From assembly GCA_904502175.1 (NCBI GenBank), contig CAJGDU010000050.1, forward strand, positions 1 to 7,373: a stretch of DNA of 7,373 nt, in the 5' to 3' direction. The DNA is from Clostridiaceae bacterium. Lineage in GTDB: Bacteria; Bacillota; Clostridia; Oscillospirales; Acutalibacteraceae. Below, in pieces: positions 1 to 5,642 of the stretch (within the stretch, counting starts at the first letter, position 1; every line of letters starts with the position of its first letter). The translations under genes were made by a program, and so were the position numbers. The notes under the pieces were generated by a model. The model was not told the origin of the DNA. It worked only from the letters and a program-made list of their open reading frames with translations, and searched no databases.

Positions 1-273
1 ACGGTAGACCTTCCCCCGGTTCGAGAACGTGAAGTCCGCATAGGCCGGAGTGTTATCGTCGGCATATTTGCTCCGCAGCTCCCGGGTGTCCCGGTCGGAG
101 CCGCTGAGTTTTCCGTAAAGGGCAAACACCATGGCATCGAAGAGCGTCGTCTTGCCCGCGCCGGTGTCACCGGTGATGAGGTACAGGCCGCCGTCCCCGA
201 GTCTGGAAAAGTCCAGCACGGTCTTTTCCGCGTAGGGGCCGAAGGCGGACAGGGTCAGGCTCAGTGGTTTCAT
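1..273 (-). CDS. sbcC: SbcC, ATPase subunit of SbcCD nuclease (N-terminal 91 residues, cut by window edge)
   Basis: This is the start of the Rad50-like SMC-family ATPase that, with SbcD, forms the SbcCD complex. The complex cleaves DNA hairpins and processes double-strand ends. I translated the minus strand by hand from the ATG at 273. The protein opens MKPLSLTLSAFGPYAEKT, the usual SbcC/Rad50 N-terminal strand, followed by a Walker A P-loop GDTGAGKT at residues 35-42 with the nucleotide-binding Lys41. The coiled coil, zinc hook and Walker B lie beyond the left edge. The start is supported by a GGGAGGGA ribosome binding site 7 bases upstream and by the ATGA overlap with the sbcD stop, which suggests translational coupling. 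Identification rests on the N-terminal motif plus the sbcD neighbour, and is strong. Confidence 0.95.
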   Translation of the reverse strand, partial: MKPLSLTLSAFGPYAEKTVLDFSRLGDGGLYLITGDTGAGKTTLFDAMVFALYGKLSGSDRDTRELRSKYADDNTPAYADFTFSNRGKVYR

Positions 274-1436
274 TCGGCAGTCCCTCCCCATATGTTCGTC
301 ATGAGGTCTTTCAGAAGGCCCTCCTGTTCTTCGCTCAGCGGGCGGTCCGTCTGCTCCTCAAAGAACCCGGAGACGATGCGCAGCGGATCCATCTCCTCGA
401 GGTCTGTGACCGTAAAGCCTTCCTGTTCCCGCTCCCGCTCGTGCTGTTCATAGCGCAGGGACAGAAGGTTCGGATAGATGGCCTTCAGTTTGGAAAAGGC
501 GCCGGGCACTTCTACCGTGTCGGTCAGCGTGACCTCCAGGTAGTCCTCCCGTTCCTGCGCGGAATAGTACTTAAGCGTGGTCAGTTCCGCGAAGGCGCCG
601 GAAATGCGGCGCATGTCCCGCAGCGAGGTCAGCGGGAGGGCGGACACGCGCACATCGCCCTTGTCTCCCAGTTCCACAACGGTAATGCCTTTTTGGTCAT
701 TCGCTTCGGAGAAAGAATACTTGAGCGGGGTGCCGGCATAGCGCACCGTTTCGCGGCCCACTTTCTGGGGGCGATGGATGTGTCCGAGGGCGACGTAGTC
801 GAAGGCGTCGAACACTTCGGCCCCGACATTGTCCAGGCCGCCGATGCTGATGGTCTCCGAGTCGGAGCGCTCCACCCCGGAGGCGCCGGTGACGAACTGG
901 TGGGCCAGGATGACGTTCCGCTCCGCGGGGTCCACGTCCAGTTTCGCGACGACGGAGGCAATGGCGCTGTGATAGCTGTCCGTCTCCACTTCCGGGTACT
1001 CCTCCGCGGGGTAGGCCGCCCGCACGTCCACCGGTTTCAGGAAGGGCAGCAGCCAGAAGCGCACCGGGCCGTACTTGTCTTCCAGGGTGACAGGCGCCAT
1101 GACGCCCCGGAACTCGGGTTCCGAGGTGTAGAGGTGATTCCGTTTCAGCAGTTCGGAGAAATAGCCCACATGGGCGGCGGAGTCGTGGTTGCCGCTGATG
1201 GCGAACACCGGCTGGCCGCAGGACAGCAGTTCCGTGAGGAACCGGTCGTACAGCTTCTCCGCTTCTTTGGAGATCTGCGGTTTGTCGTAGAGGTCTCCGC
1301 AGAGGAGGACCGCGTCTGGCTTCTCCGTCCGCACGGCGTCCAGCACCTGTCCCAGGATGTACGCCTGGTCCTCGAGCATGGACACCTTGTGGACGAACTT
1401 GCCGATGTGCAGGTCCGACAGGTGGAAGAGTTTCAT
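270..1436 (-). CDS. sbcD: SbcD, Mre11-like exonuclease subunit of SbcCD
   Basis: This is the metallophosphoesterase nuclease subunit of SbcCD. It is an Mn-dependent enzyme that acts on double-strand DNA ends and hairpins together with the SbcC ATPase in the cytoplasm. At 388 residues it has normal family length. The phosphoesterase motifs are in order: DLHIG (Asp8, His10), GDLYD (Asp48), GNHDS (Asn83, His84, Asp85), AHQF (His179) and GHIH (His219, His221). The C-terminal part after about residue 280 fits the capping and SbcC-binding region. An AAGGAG site lies 7 bases upstream of the ATG at 1436. The gene is first in an sbcD-sbcC operon and its stop overlaps the sbcC start by 4 bases. A promoter with an extended -10 lies about 35 bases upstream of the start codon. 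Nothing is broken or unusual. Confidence 0.97.
   Translation of the reverse strand: MKLFHLSDLHIGKFVHKVSMLEDQAYILGQVLDAVRTEKPDAVLLCGDLYDKPQISKEAEKLYDRFLTELLSCGQPVFAISGNHDSAAHVGYFSELLKRNHLYTSEPEFRGVMAPVTLEDKYGPVRFWLLPFLKPVDVRAAYPAEEYPEVETDSYHSAIASVVAKLDVDPAERNVILAHQFVTGASGVERSDSETISIGGLDNVGAEVFDAFDYVALGHIHRPQKVGRETVRYAGTPLKYSFSEANDQKGITVVELGDKGDVRVSALPLTSLRDMRRISGAFAELTTLKYYSAQEREDYLEVTLTDTVEVPGAFSKLKAIYPNLLSLRYEQHEREREQEGFTVTDLEEMDPLRIVSGFFEEQTDRPLSEEQEGLLKDLMTNIWGGTAE
281..289 (-). promoter_or_regulatory. sbcC ribosome binding site inside sbcD
   Basis: Read on the minus strand this is GGGGAGGGA, 7 bases before the sbcC ATG at 273. It lies within the last codons of sbcD and fixes the sbcC start. 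Together with the ATGA stop/start overlap it predicts coupled translation of the two subunits. Confidence 0.75.
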
Positions 1437-1470
1437 GGGTGCGCTCCTTTATATAAGGTATCTGAATAAT

Positions 1471-1499
1471 ATTATACCATCTTTATTAAGAAAAAACGG
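1471..1499 (-). promoter_or_regulatory. Promoter of sbcDC (extended -10)
   Basis: On the minus strand a perfect TATAAT (1476-1471) is preceded by TGG (1479-1477), giving the TGnTATAAT extended -10 element. The hexamer 17 bases further upstream (1499-1494, CCGTTT) is a poor match to TTGACA, which is typical of promoters that depend on the extended -10. Transcription would start near 1464, leaving a leader of roughly 28 bases before sbcD. The AT-rich stretch stands out against GC-rich coding sequence. It is a sequence match only, with no experimental support. Confidence 0.7.
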
Positions 1500-1527
1500 G
1501 TCATGAAACGGACAGCTGTGCTATAAT
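1499..1527 (+). promoter_or_regulatory. Promoter of the small membrane protein gene (extended -10)
   Basis: A perfect TATAAT at 1522-1527 is preceded by TGC (1519-1521), again an extended -10. No good -35 box is found at 16-18 bases spacing (GGTCAT at 1499-1504 is weak). The predicted start near 1534 gives a leader of about 35 bases before the ATG at 1569. Its upstream edge touches that of the sbcDC promoter, so the two promoters are back to back with about 45 bases between their -10 boxes. Binding of one regulator could affect both. Confidence 0.7.
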
Positions 1528-1568
1528 AGCTTCCGGAAAAGAAGAAACCAGATGCAAGGGAGAACCAT

Positions 1569-1895
1569 ATGAGATATTTCAAACCGCTCGCGCTGCTTCT
1601 GGCACTGCTCCTCATGCTCGGCAGTTTCGCCGCCACCACCGCGGTCGCCGAAAAGCTCCCCACGACCGTCCCGGTCATCACCGAGGCAAACAGTGAGGAC
1701 GCGCAGGAACAGGCGCCGAAAGAGCACAGCACCAAACGACAGATCCTCATCCTGGTGGCGTTTGCCGCCGGCGTCGGCGTCCTCGCCGCGCTGTACGGCA
1801 TCATCACCATGCGGTACAACCAGGAGAAAATGGATGACATGACAGAAGAGTCCCGGAAACTCATCCAGAAGATGCGGGACGAACAGGACGAATAA
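1569..1895 (+). CDS. Small single-pass membrane protein of unknown function with signal peptide
   Basis: I do not recognise this 108-residue protein. Residues 1-27 look like a signal peptide, with basic Arg2 and Lys5, a Leu/Ala-rich core at 7-22, and a likely cleavage site after AVA at 25-27. Residues 28-57 are polar and acidic (ANSEDAQEQ). Residues 58-80 are a clear membrane helix. Residues 81-108 are a charged tail predicted to be cytoplasmic. This makes a type I topology if the signal is cleaved, or two helices if it is not. The gene is supported by a strong AAGGGAG ribosome binding site at 1556-1562 (6-base spacing), a consensus extended -10 promoter and a terminator right after its stop. 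It is the only plus-strand gene here, divergent from sbcDC and convergent with the rib gene train. There are no catalytic motifs and no cysteines. Its existence is well supported; its role is unknown. Confidence 0.82.
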   Translation: MRYFKPLALLLALLLMLGSFAATTAVAEKLPTTVPVITEANSEDAQEQAPKEHSTKRQILILVAFAAGVGVLAALYGIITMRYNQEKMDDMTEESRKLIQKMRDEQDE

Positions 1896-1904
1896 GCAAA
1901 ACAA

Positions 1905-1937
1905 AAGACCCGGAGAGGCAGCGCCTTTCCGGGTCTT
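1905..1937. terminator. Bidirectional intrinsic terminator
   Basis: This is a hairpin with two 15-base arms (1905-1919 and 1923-1937), one G-U pair and a 3-base AGC loop; the outer ten pairs are perfect. On the plus strand it is followed by a T-run at 1940-1943 (GGTTTTCTGTT). On the minus strand it is followed by CTTTTGTTTTGC, the complement of 1897-1908. It lies between the convergent ends of the small membrane protein gene (stop at 1895) and the acidic protein gene (stop at 1948), so it can end transcripts from both sides. Confidence 0.92.
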
Positions 1938-1947
1938 GGTTTTCTGT

Positions 1948-2643
1948 TCAGATGTCGTCTTCGTCGTCCTCGTAGTAAGATGGGCCGTCGAAGGTGATGC
2001 CCATGCCGAAGCCGTAGTCGTGGTAGCGATTGCGGCGGTTTTTGCGCGGGTCGCCGTAGACATCGGCGTGACGGTTCAGCGCCTGCTCGAGGGCGGAGAA
2101 GGCCACTTCCTCCTCCAGGTCCGCGTCGGTGTACTCGTAGTCTCCGTCGTACTCCTCGCCATACTCTTCGCCGTAGTCGAAGGTGACAGCGCTGGGGATG
2201 ACGGTGGTGGCGGCAAAGTCGTAGCCGCTCGAAGACACCCCGGAGGGCTCTTCCGACGCGTCGGACTCGTAGACTCTGATGTCGTCCTCTTCCGCGGCTT
2301 CCTCTGCCAGCCGGGCCTCGTGCCGGGCTTCCAGCTTCTGACGGGAAATGGGCAGGTCCTGTTCCTCTTCTTCCTGTTTCTTGCGCAGGTACCAGGCCTT
2401 CCGCTCGCTCTGCAGTTTCTGCGGGGCGGGGATGACGACGGGTTCCGGCTCCTTCACCGCCTCTTCGACCGGCGTGGTCTTCGGCAGCGGGTCCGGACGG
2501 ACCGGTTCACTGACCGGGATGGACACTCTGCGGAATCCGGCAGACCGGCCGCGGTTCCCGCCCAGCGCTTTTGCCGCGTTCGCGAAGAGTTCTTCCGCCT
2601 CGGCGGCGGAAACTTCCTCGACAGGTTTCTTCAGTTCTGCCAT
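1948..2643 (-). CDS. Acidic, probably disordered protein of unknown function
   Basis: I do not recognise this 231-residue protein. It has no cysteine, no membrane helix and no signal peptide. In order, it has an Ala/Glu-rich N-terminus (1-30), a Pro/Val/Glu-rich stretch (42-75), and a charged segment that could form a helix or coiled coil (76-121, with runs such as KKQEEEEQ). These are followed by a Ser-rich linker (126-140), a Tyr/Glu/Asp-rich stretch (155-179) and a basic patch (DPRKNRRNR, 198-206). It ends in a Tyr/Gly/Asp-rich tail (YYEDDEDDI). The composition points to a largely unfolded cytoplasmic protein. The ATG at 2643 has a GGGAGGA site 7 bases upstream, inside the preceding gene. 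Only two bases separate it from that gene's stop, so the two are co-transcribed and may work together. It is the last gene before the terminator. Coding status is likely from spacing and ribosome binding site; function is unknown. Confidence 0.78.
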   Translation of the reverse strand: MAELKKPVEEVSAAEAEELFANAAKALGGNRGRSAGFRRVSIPVSEPVRPDPLPKTTPVEEAVKEPEPVVIPAPQKLQSERKAWYLRKKQEEEEQDLPISRQKLEARHEARLAEEAAEEDDIRVYESDASEEPSGVSSSGYDFAATTVIPSAVTFDYGEEYGEEYDGDYEYTDADLEEEVAFSALEQALNRHADVYGDPRKNRRNRYHDYGFGMGITFDGPSYYEDDEDDI

Positions 2644-2645
2644 AG

Positions 2646-3200
2646 TCAGTTCCTCCCGGATTTGATAATGAAACGATAGTGGCGGGCACGGAGCGCCATA
2701 TAGACTGCCCGTGCCGAAAAGAGCAGCGCCAGCGCCAGCATGACGAGAAGCGTCATCCGCTTCCGGTCGGCCGGGATGGCGATCAGCAGGGGCAGGAATG
2801 CCAGCACCGCATTCAGCTCATTGACGAGTTCCAGCGTGCAGGTGTGCTGGATGCCCAGTTCCCGCTGTCCGGCTCTCACGGTGAAATTCACCGGATCGTA
2901 GTTCGACAGGTCGGCCCACTGGCGGACCGGGTCTTTCCGAATGAGGCGGTGGTCCAGTCGGTTCTTCTGGAACCAGCCGGAGGTGGTGACGAACAACCGG
3001 TCGTGGTCATAGCGCAGGCCGGTCGTCAGGAAGAAGCGCATGGCGCACTGGCACAGGAGTCCCAGAAAGACGACGAGCAGCACGTTCCAGACGGCTTCCA
3101 GCTCATCGAAAAAGACGGTCAGACCAAAAAAGACGGCGGTCAGGACCAGTGAGACGGCGCCGACCCATAAAAGGGCCAGCCGCTCCGTGCGTTGTGTCAT
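2646..3200 (-). CDS. Small membrane protein of unknown function, possible PH-like domain
   Basis: I do not firmly recognise this 184-residue integral membrane protein. Two hydrophobic helices lie near the N-terminus (about 8-31 and 36-58). They are followed by a soluble region at 60-130 and then hydrophobic stretches at about 131-143 and 149-170, with a basic C-terminal tail (RARHYRFIIKSGRN). The soluble region begins GLRYDHDRLFVTTSGWF, which loosely resembles the beta-strand pattern of small bacterial PH-like domains found next to membrane helices. That is a weak pattern impression, not an assignment. The ATG at 3200 has GAGGGG 8 bases upstream. The gene starts 42 bases after the HAD phosphatase and ends two bases before the acidic protein gene, so it continues the same transcript. 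No link to riboflavin transport can be read from it: it is too small, with too few helices, for the RibU family. Confidence 0.78.
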   Translation of the reverse strand: MTQRTERLALLWVGAVSLVLTAVFFGLTVFFDELEAVWNVLLVVFLGLLCQCAMRFFLTTGLRYDHDRLFVTTSGWFQKNRLDHRLIRKDPVRQWADLSNYDPVNFTVRAGQRELGIQHTCTLELVNELNAVLAFLPLLIAIPADRKRMTLLVMLALALLFSARAVYMALRARHYRFIIKSGRN

Positions 3201-3242
3201 AGCCTCTTCCCCTCATTCCTCATTCTTCTCATTCACACCTGT

Positions 3243-3899
3243 TTAGTGTAAATCAAACAAAGGGGGAACGTCAAGCGCTGACCGGACGACTTTCGTCGCC
3301 TTTTCCGCGTAATACGGTTCGGGCGATTTGATGTCCGGGATGCAGATGACGGGGATGCCTGCGCGGTACGCCGCCAGGACCCCGTTCTGGGAGTCTTCGA
3401 AGACACAGGCGTCCGCGGGCGATGTGCCGTTTTTCTCACAGGCCAGCAGGAAGATGTCGGGGTCCGGTTTGGACCGGGACACATCGCCGCTGGTGACGAT
3501 ATAGGAGAAATACTCCAGAAGGCCGCTGAGGCGCAGGAACGCCTCCGCCTCGGGCCGTTTGGTGGACGTGGCGACACAGCAGGGAATGCCCTGTTCCCGC
3601 AGGAACGCGAGCAGCTCGGGGATGCCTTCTTTCACCGGCACCCCGTCCCGCTTCAGGCGCTCCACCTCCCGGACCCGGGACGTTTCGGCGATCTCCTCCG
3701 CCGGATAGTCCGGGCCGTGGATCTCATAGAGCCGGGAGAAGAATTCCTCGTCGGCGGTCCCGATGGTCTGGACGTATTCGTCATAGTCCTGCCGGTAGCC
3801 GTACTCCTCCATGACCTTCGCGTTCTCCTCCATGAGGACCCGCTCCGTGTCGAAGAGGAGGCCGTCCATATCAAAAACCGCAAGTTTGGGCAGTTGCAT
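3243..3899 (-). CDS. HAD-superfamily phosphatase (beta-phosphoglucomutase-like), candidate riboflavin-pathway phosphatase
   Basis: This is a 218-residue HAD hydrolase of subfamily IA with all four catalytic motifs. Motif I is FDMDGLLFDTE (nucleophile Asp10, acid/base Asp12). Motif II is ATSTKR (Ser112 or Thr111). Motif III is Lys144 in SRSKPDPDIF, and motif IV is VFEDSQNG (Glu168, Asp169, binding Mg2+). Residues 16-85 form the helical cap. The family dephosphorylates small phosphorylated metabolites or acts as a sugar phosphomutase, and sequence alone does not give the substrate. The gene starts 27 bases after ribH. The riboflavin pathway needs a phosphatase for 5-amino-6-(5-phosphoribitylamino)uracil between RibD and RibH, and HAD enzymes fill that role in other organisms. 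This makes that role plausible here, but it is an inference. The ribosome binding site is 12 bases from the ATG, longer than its neighbours, so expression may be lower. No other in-frame start fits better. Confidence 0.93.
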   Translation of the reverse strand: MQLPKLAVFDMDGLLFDTERVLMEENAKVMEEYGYRQDYDEYVQTIGTADEEFFSRLYEIHGPDYPAEEIAETSRVREVERLKRDGVPVKEGIPELLAFLREQGIPCCVATSTKRPEAEAFLRLSGLLEYFSYIVTSGDVSRSKPDPDIFLLACEKNGTSPADACVFEDSQNGVLAAYRAGIPVICIPDIKSPEPYYAEKATKVVRSALDVPPLFDLH

Positions 3900-3911
3900 A
3901 GAATCGATTTG

Positions 3912-3918
3912 CTCCTTT
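3912..3918 (-). promoter_or_regulatory. Ribosome binding site of the HAD phosphatase gene, long spacing
   Basis: The minus strand reads AAAGGAG, 12 bases before the ATG at 3899, against 5-8 bases for the neighbouring genes. The four codons between the site and the ATG (CAA ATC GAT TCT) offer no standard start, so ATG 3899 remains the best choice. Confidence 0.6.
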
Positions 3919-3926
3919 GAAAAACG

Positions 3927-4394
3927 TTAAGCCTCGATGGCCTTGATCAAGTTTACCATTTCAATGGCGGAGCAGGCAACATCGTAGCCCTTGTTGCCGG
4001 ACTTGGTGCCGGCGCGCTGGATGGCCTGTTCGATGTTGTCGGTGGTCACGACGCCGAAGAGGGTCGGGACGCCGGTGGCGAGCTCCACCTGGGCAATGCC
4101 CTTGGAGACCTCCGCGCAGACATAGTCGTAGTGGGAGGTGTCGCCGCGGATGACGGCGCCGAGGCAGAGGACCGCGTCATACTTTCCGGACTCCGCCATC
4201 TTCTTCGCGATGACGGGAATCTCAAAGGCGCCGGGGACCCAGGCCAGAGTGATGTCATCTTCCTTCACGCCGTGGCGGAGAAGGGCGTCCTCGGCCCCGC
4301 CGATGAGTTTCGAGACGATGAATTCGTTGAACCGGGCGGCGACGATGGCGATCTTGACGTTTTTGGCAACGACGTTTCCTTCAAAAGTTTTCAT
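3927..4394 (-). CDS. ribH: 6,7-dimethyl-8-ribityllumazine synthase
   Basis: RibH condenses 5-amino-6-ribitylaminouracil with 3,4-dihydroxy-2-butanone 4-phosphate to make lumazine, the direct precursor of riboflavin. The protein has 155 residues, the normal length. Family signatures visible are AARFNE (Phe22 stacking on the substrate), PGAFE (54-58), GAVIRGDTSHYDYV (79-92, with the catalytic His88), LFGVVTTD (112-119, Phe113) and RAGTKSGNKG (127-136, Arg127). In this family the subunits build pentamers or 60-subunit shells, and the sequence does not say which applies here. The start follows the ribBA stop by two bases, with an AAGGAGGA site within the end of ribBA. RibBA supplies one substrate; the other comes from the RibD product after dephosphorylation. 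Confidence 0.98.
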   Translation of the reverse strand: MKTFEGNVVAKNVKIAIVAARFNEFIVSKLIGGAEDALLRHGVKEDDITLAWVPGAFEIPVIAKKMAESGKYDAVLCLGAVIRGDTSHYDYVCAEVSKGIAQVELATGVPTLFGVVTTDNIEQAIQRAGTKSGNKGYDVACSAIEMVNLIKAIEA

Positions 4395-4396
4395 GA

Positions 4397-5608
4397 TTAG
4401 TCCTCCTTATATTCCGTCATATGATGCATTTTCTGCTGTTTGGTGAGTAAGTATTTGAAATCGTGGGGCTGGGCTTTCATCTGGATGGGCACCCGCTCCT
4501 CGATGGTGATGCCGTAGGGTTCCAGGCCGTTGATCTTCGCGGGGTTGTTGGTGAGCAGGCGAAGCTTCCGGGCGCCGATATCCCGCAGGATCTGCGCGCC
4601 CACGCCGTACTCCCGCATGTCCGCCGGGAAGCCGAGCTTGAGGTTCGCCTCGACGGTGTCGAAGCCCTGCTCCTGGAGTTCGTAGGCCTTCAGTTTGTTG
4701 AGCAGGCCGATGCCTCTTCCCTCCTGCCGGAGGTAGACGACAACGCCTCTGCCCTCTTCCGCCACCTGCCGCATGGCCTGGTGGAGCTGGTCGCCGCAGT
4801 CGCAGCGCTCGGAGCCGAAGACGTCTCCGGTGAGGCACTCGGAGTGGACCCGGCAGAGGACCGGTTCCCCGTTTGCCACATCGCCCATGACCAGGGCCAC
4901 GTGCTGTTCCCCGTTCACGGCGTTGCGGTAGCCGTAGATCTTGAAGTGGCCGTAGGCCGTCGGCAGGTCCGCGTCCGCCTCCCGGACCACGATGCTCTCG
5001 TGGTTCAGCCGGTACTTGATGAGGTCCGCGATGGTGATGGCCGTGATGTCGTACTGTTCCGCGAACTGCAGAAGCTCGGTCGTGCGCATCATGGTGCCGT
5101 CGTCCCGCATGATCTCACAGCAGAGACCCGCGTCCTTGAGGCCGGCGATCTTCATGAGGTCGACGGTGGCCTCCGTGTGGCCGGAGCGCACCAGCACGCC
5201 GCCCTCCTTGGCCCGCAGCGGGAACATGTGTCCCGGACGGCGGAACTCGTGGGGCTGCACGCCTTCCTCGACAGTTTTCATCGCCGTCACAGACCGCTCC
5301 ACCGCGGAGATGCCCGTGGTCGTCGACATGTGGTCGATGGAGACCGTGAAGGCCGTCTCGTGGTTGTCGGTGTTGGCGGAGACCATCTGGGTCAGACCCA
5401 GGTCGTCGCAGCGCTTGCCGCTCATGGGCATGCAGATGAGGCCCTTGGCGTGGACCGCCATAAAGTTGATGTTCTCGGTGGTCGCGAACTCCGCCGCGCA
5501 GATGAGGTCGCCCTCGTTCTCCCGGTCCGGGTCGTCCACACACAGGATGAGTTTCCCCGCTTTGAGGTCCTCGACCGCCTGTTCAATGGTTGCAAATTCC
5601 TTTGCCAT
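4397..5608 (-). CDS. ribBA: RibBA: 3,4-dihydroxy-2-butanone 4-phosphate synthase / GTP cyclohydrolase II
   Basis: This fused enzyme starts both branches of riboflavin synthesis. The N-terminal domain (about 1-200) converts ribulose 5-phosphate to 3,4-dihydroxy-2-butanone 4-phosphate and formate. It shows DDPDRENEGDL (25-35), NFMAVHAKGLICMPM (48-62) and RPGHMFPLRAKEGG with RSGHTEATVDL (124-151). The C-terminal domain (about 205-400) opens GTP to the pyrimidine. It shows the zinc ligands in HSECLTGDVFGSERCDCGDQ (Cys258, Cys269, Cys271), the RQEGRGIGL loop (294-302), ANLKLGFPADMREYGVGAQ (321-339) and LLTNNPAK (351-358). Both domains keep their key residues, so both activities are expected. At 403 residues it has the usual length. 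The ATG at 5608 has an AGAAGGAA site 5 bases upstream. The gene begins 34 bases after ribE and runs almost into ribH. Confidence 0.98.
   Translation of the reverse strand: MAKEFATIEQAVEDLKAGKLILCVDDPDRENEGDLICAAEFATTENINFMAVHAKGLICMPMSGKRCDDLGLTQMVSANTDNHETAFTVSIDHMSTTTGISAVERSVTAMKTVEEGVQPHEFRRPGHMFPLRAKEGGVLVRSGHTEATVDLMKIAGLKDAGLCCEIMRDDGTMMRTTELLQFAEQYDITAITIADLIKYRLNHESIVVREADADLPTAYGHFKIYGYRNAVNGEQHVALVMGDVANGEPVLCRVHSECLTGDVFGSERCDCGDQLHQAMRQVAEEGRGVVVYLRQEGRGIGLLNKLKAYELQEQGFDTVEANLKLGFPADMREYGVGAQILRDIGARKLRLLTNNPAKINGLEPYGITIEERVPIQMKAQPHDFKYLLTKQQKMHHMTEYKED
4401..4408 (-). promoter_or_regulatory. ribH ribosome binding site within the end of ribBA
   Basis: The minus strand reads AAGGAGGA, formed by the last codons of ribBA (Lys-Glu-Asp) and placed 6 bases before the ribH ATG. 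Ribosomes finishing ribBA end at the ribH start, which predicts coupled production of the two enzymes that feed lumazine synthesis. Confidence 0.8.
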
Positions 5609-5642
5609 TTGTGTTCCTTCTTTCTATGGGTAAGCGTTACGC

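Noticed and set aside
264..1469. Long plus-strand open frame (about 400 codons) opposite sbcD
   Set aside because: It mirrors the well-supported sbcD gene in GC-rich sequence, where antisense frames often stay open by codon bias. Its translation is rich in Val, Gly, Arg, His and Gln with no recognisable domain.
1472..2063. Minus-strand open frames opposite the small membrane protein gene
   Set aside because: They cross the hairpin terminator or run over the divergent promoters. The plus-strand gene has promoter, ribosome binding site, signal peptide and terminator in the right order.
1936..2679. Plus-strand open frame opposite the acidic protein gene
   Set aside because: It would begin inside the terminator region and has no good ribosome binding site. 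The minus-strand frame has a GGGAGGA site and fits the operon spacing. Since neither protein is recognised, some doubt remains about which strand codes, but signals favour the minus strand.
5629..5642. Short inverted repeat (GTAA-GCG-TTAC) in the ribE-ribBA gap as a possible terminator or operator
   Set aside because: Four-base arms are too weak for a terminator, there is no T-run, and such a match is expected by chance.
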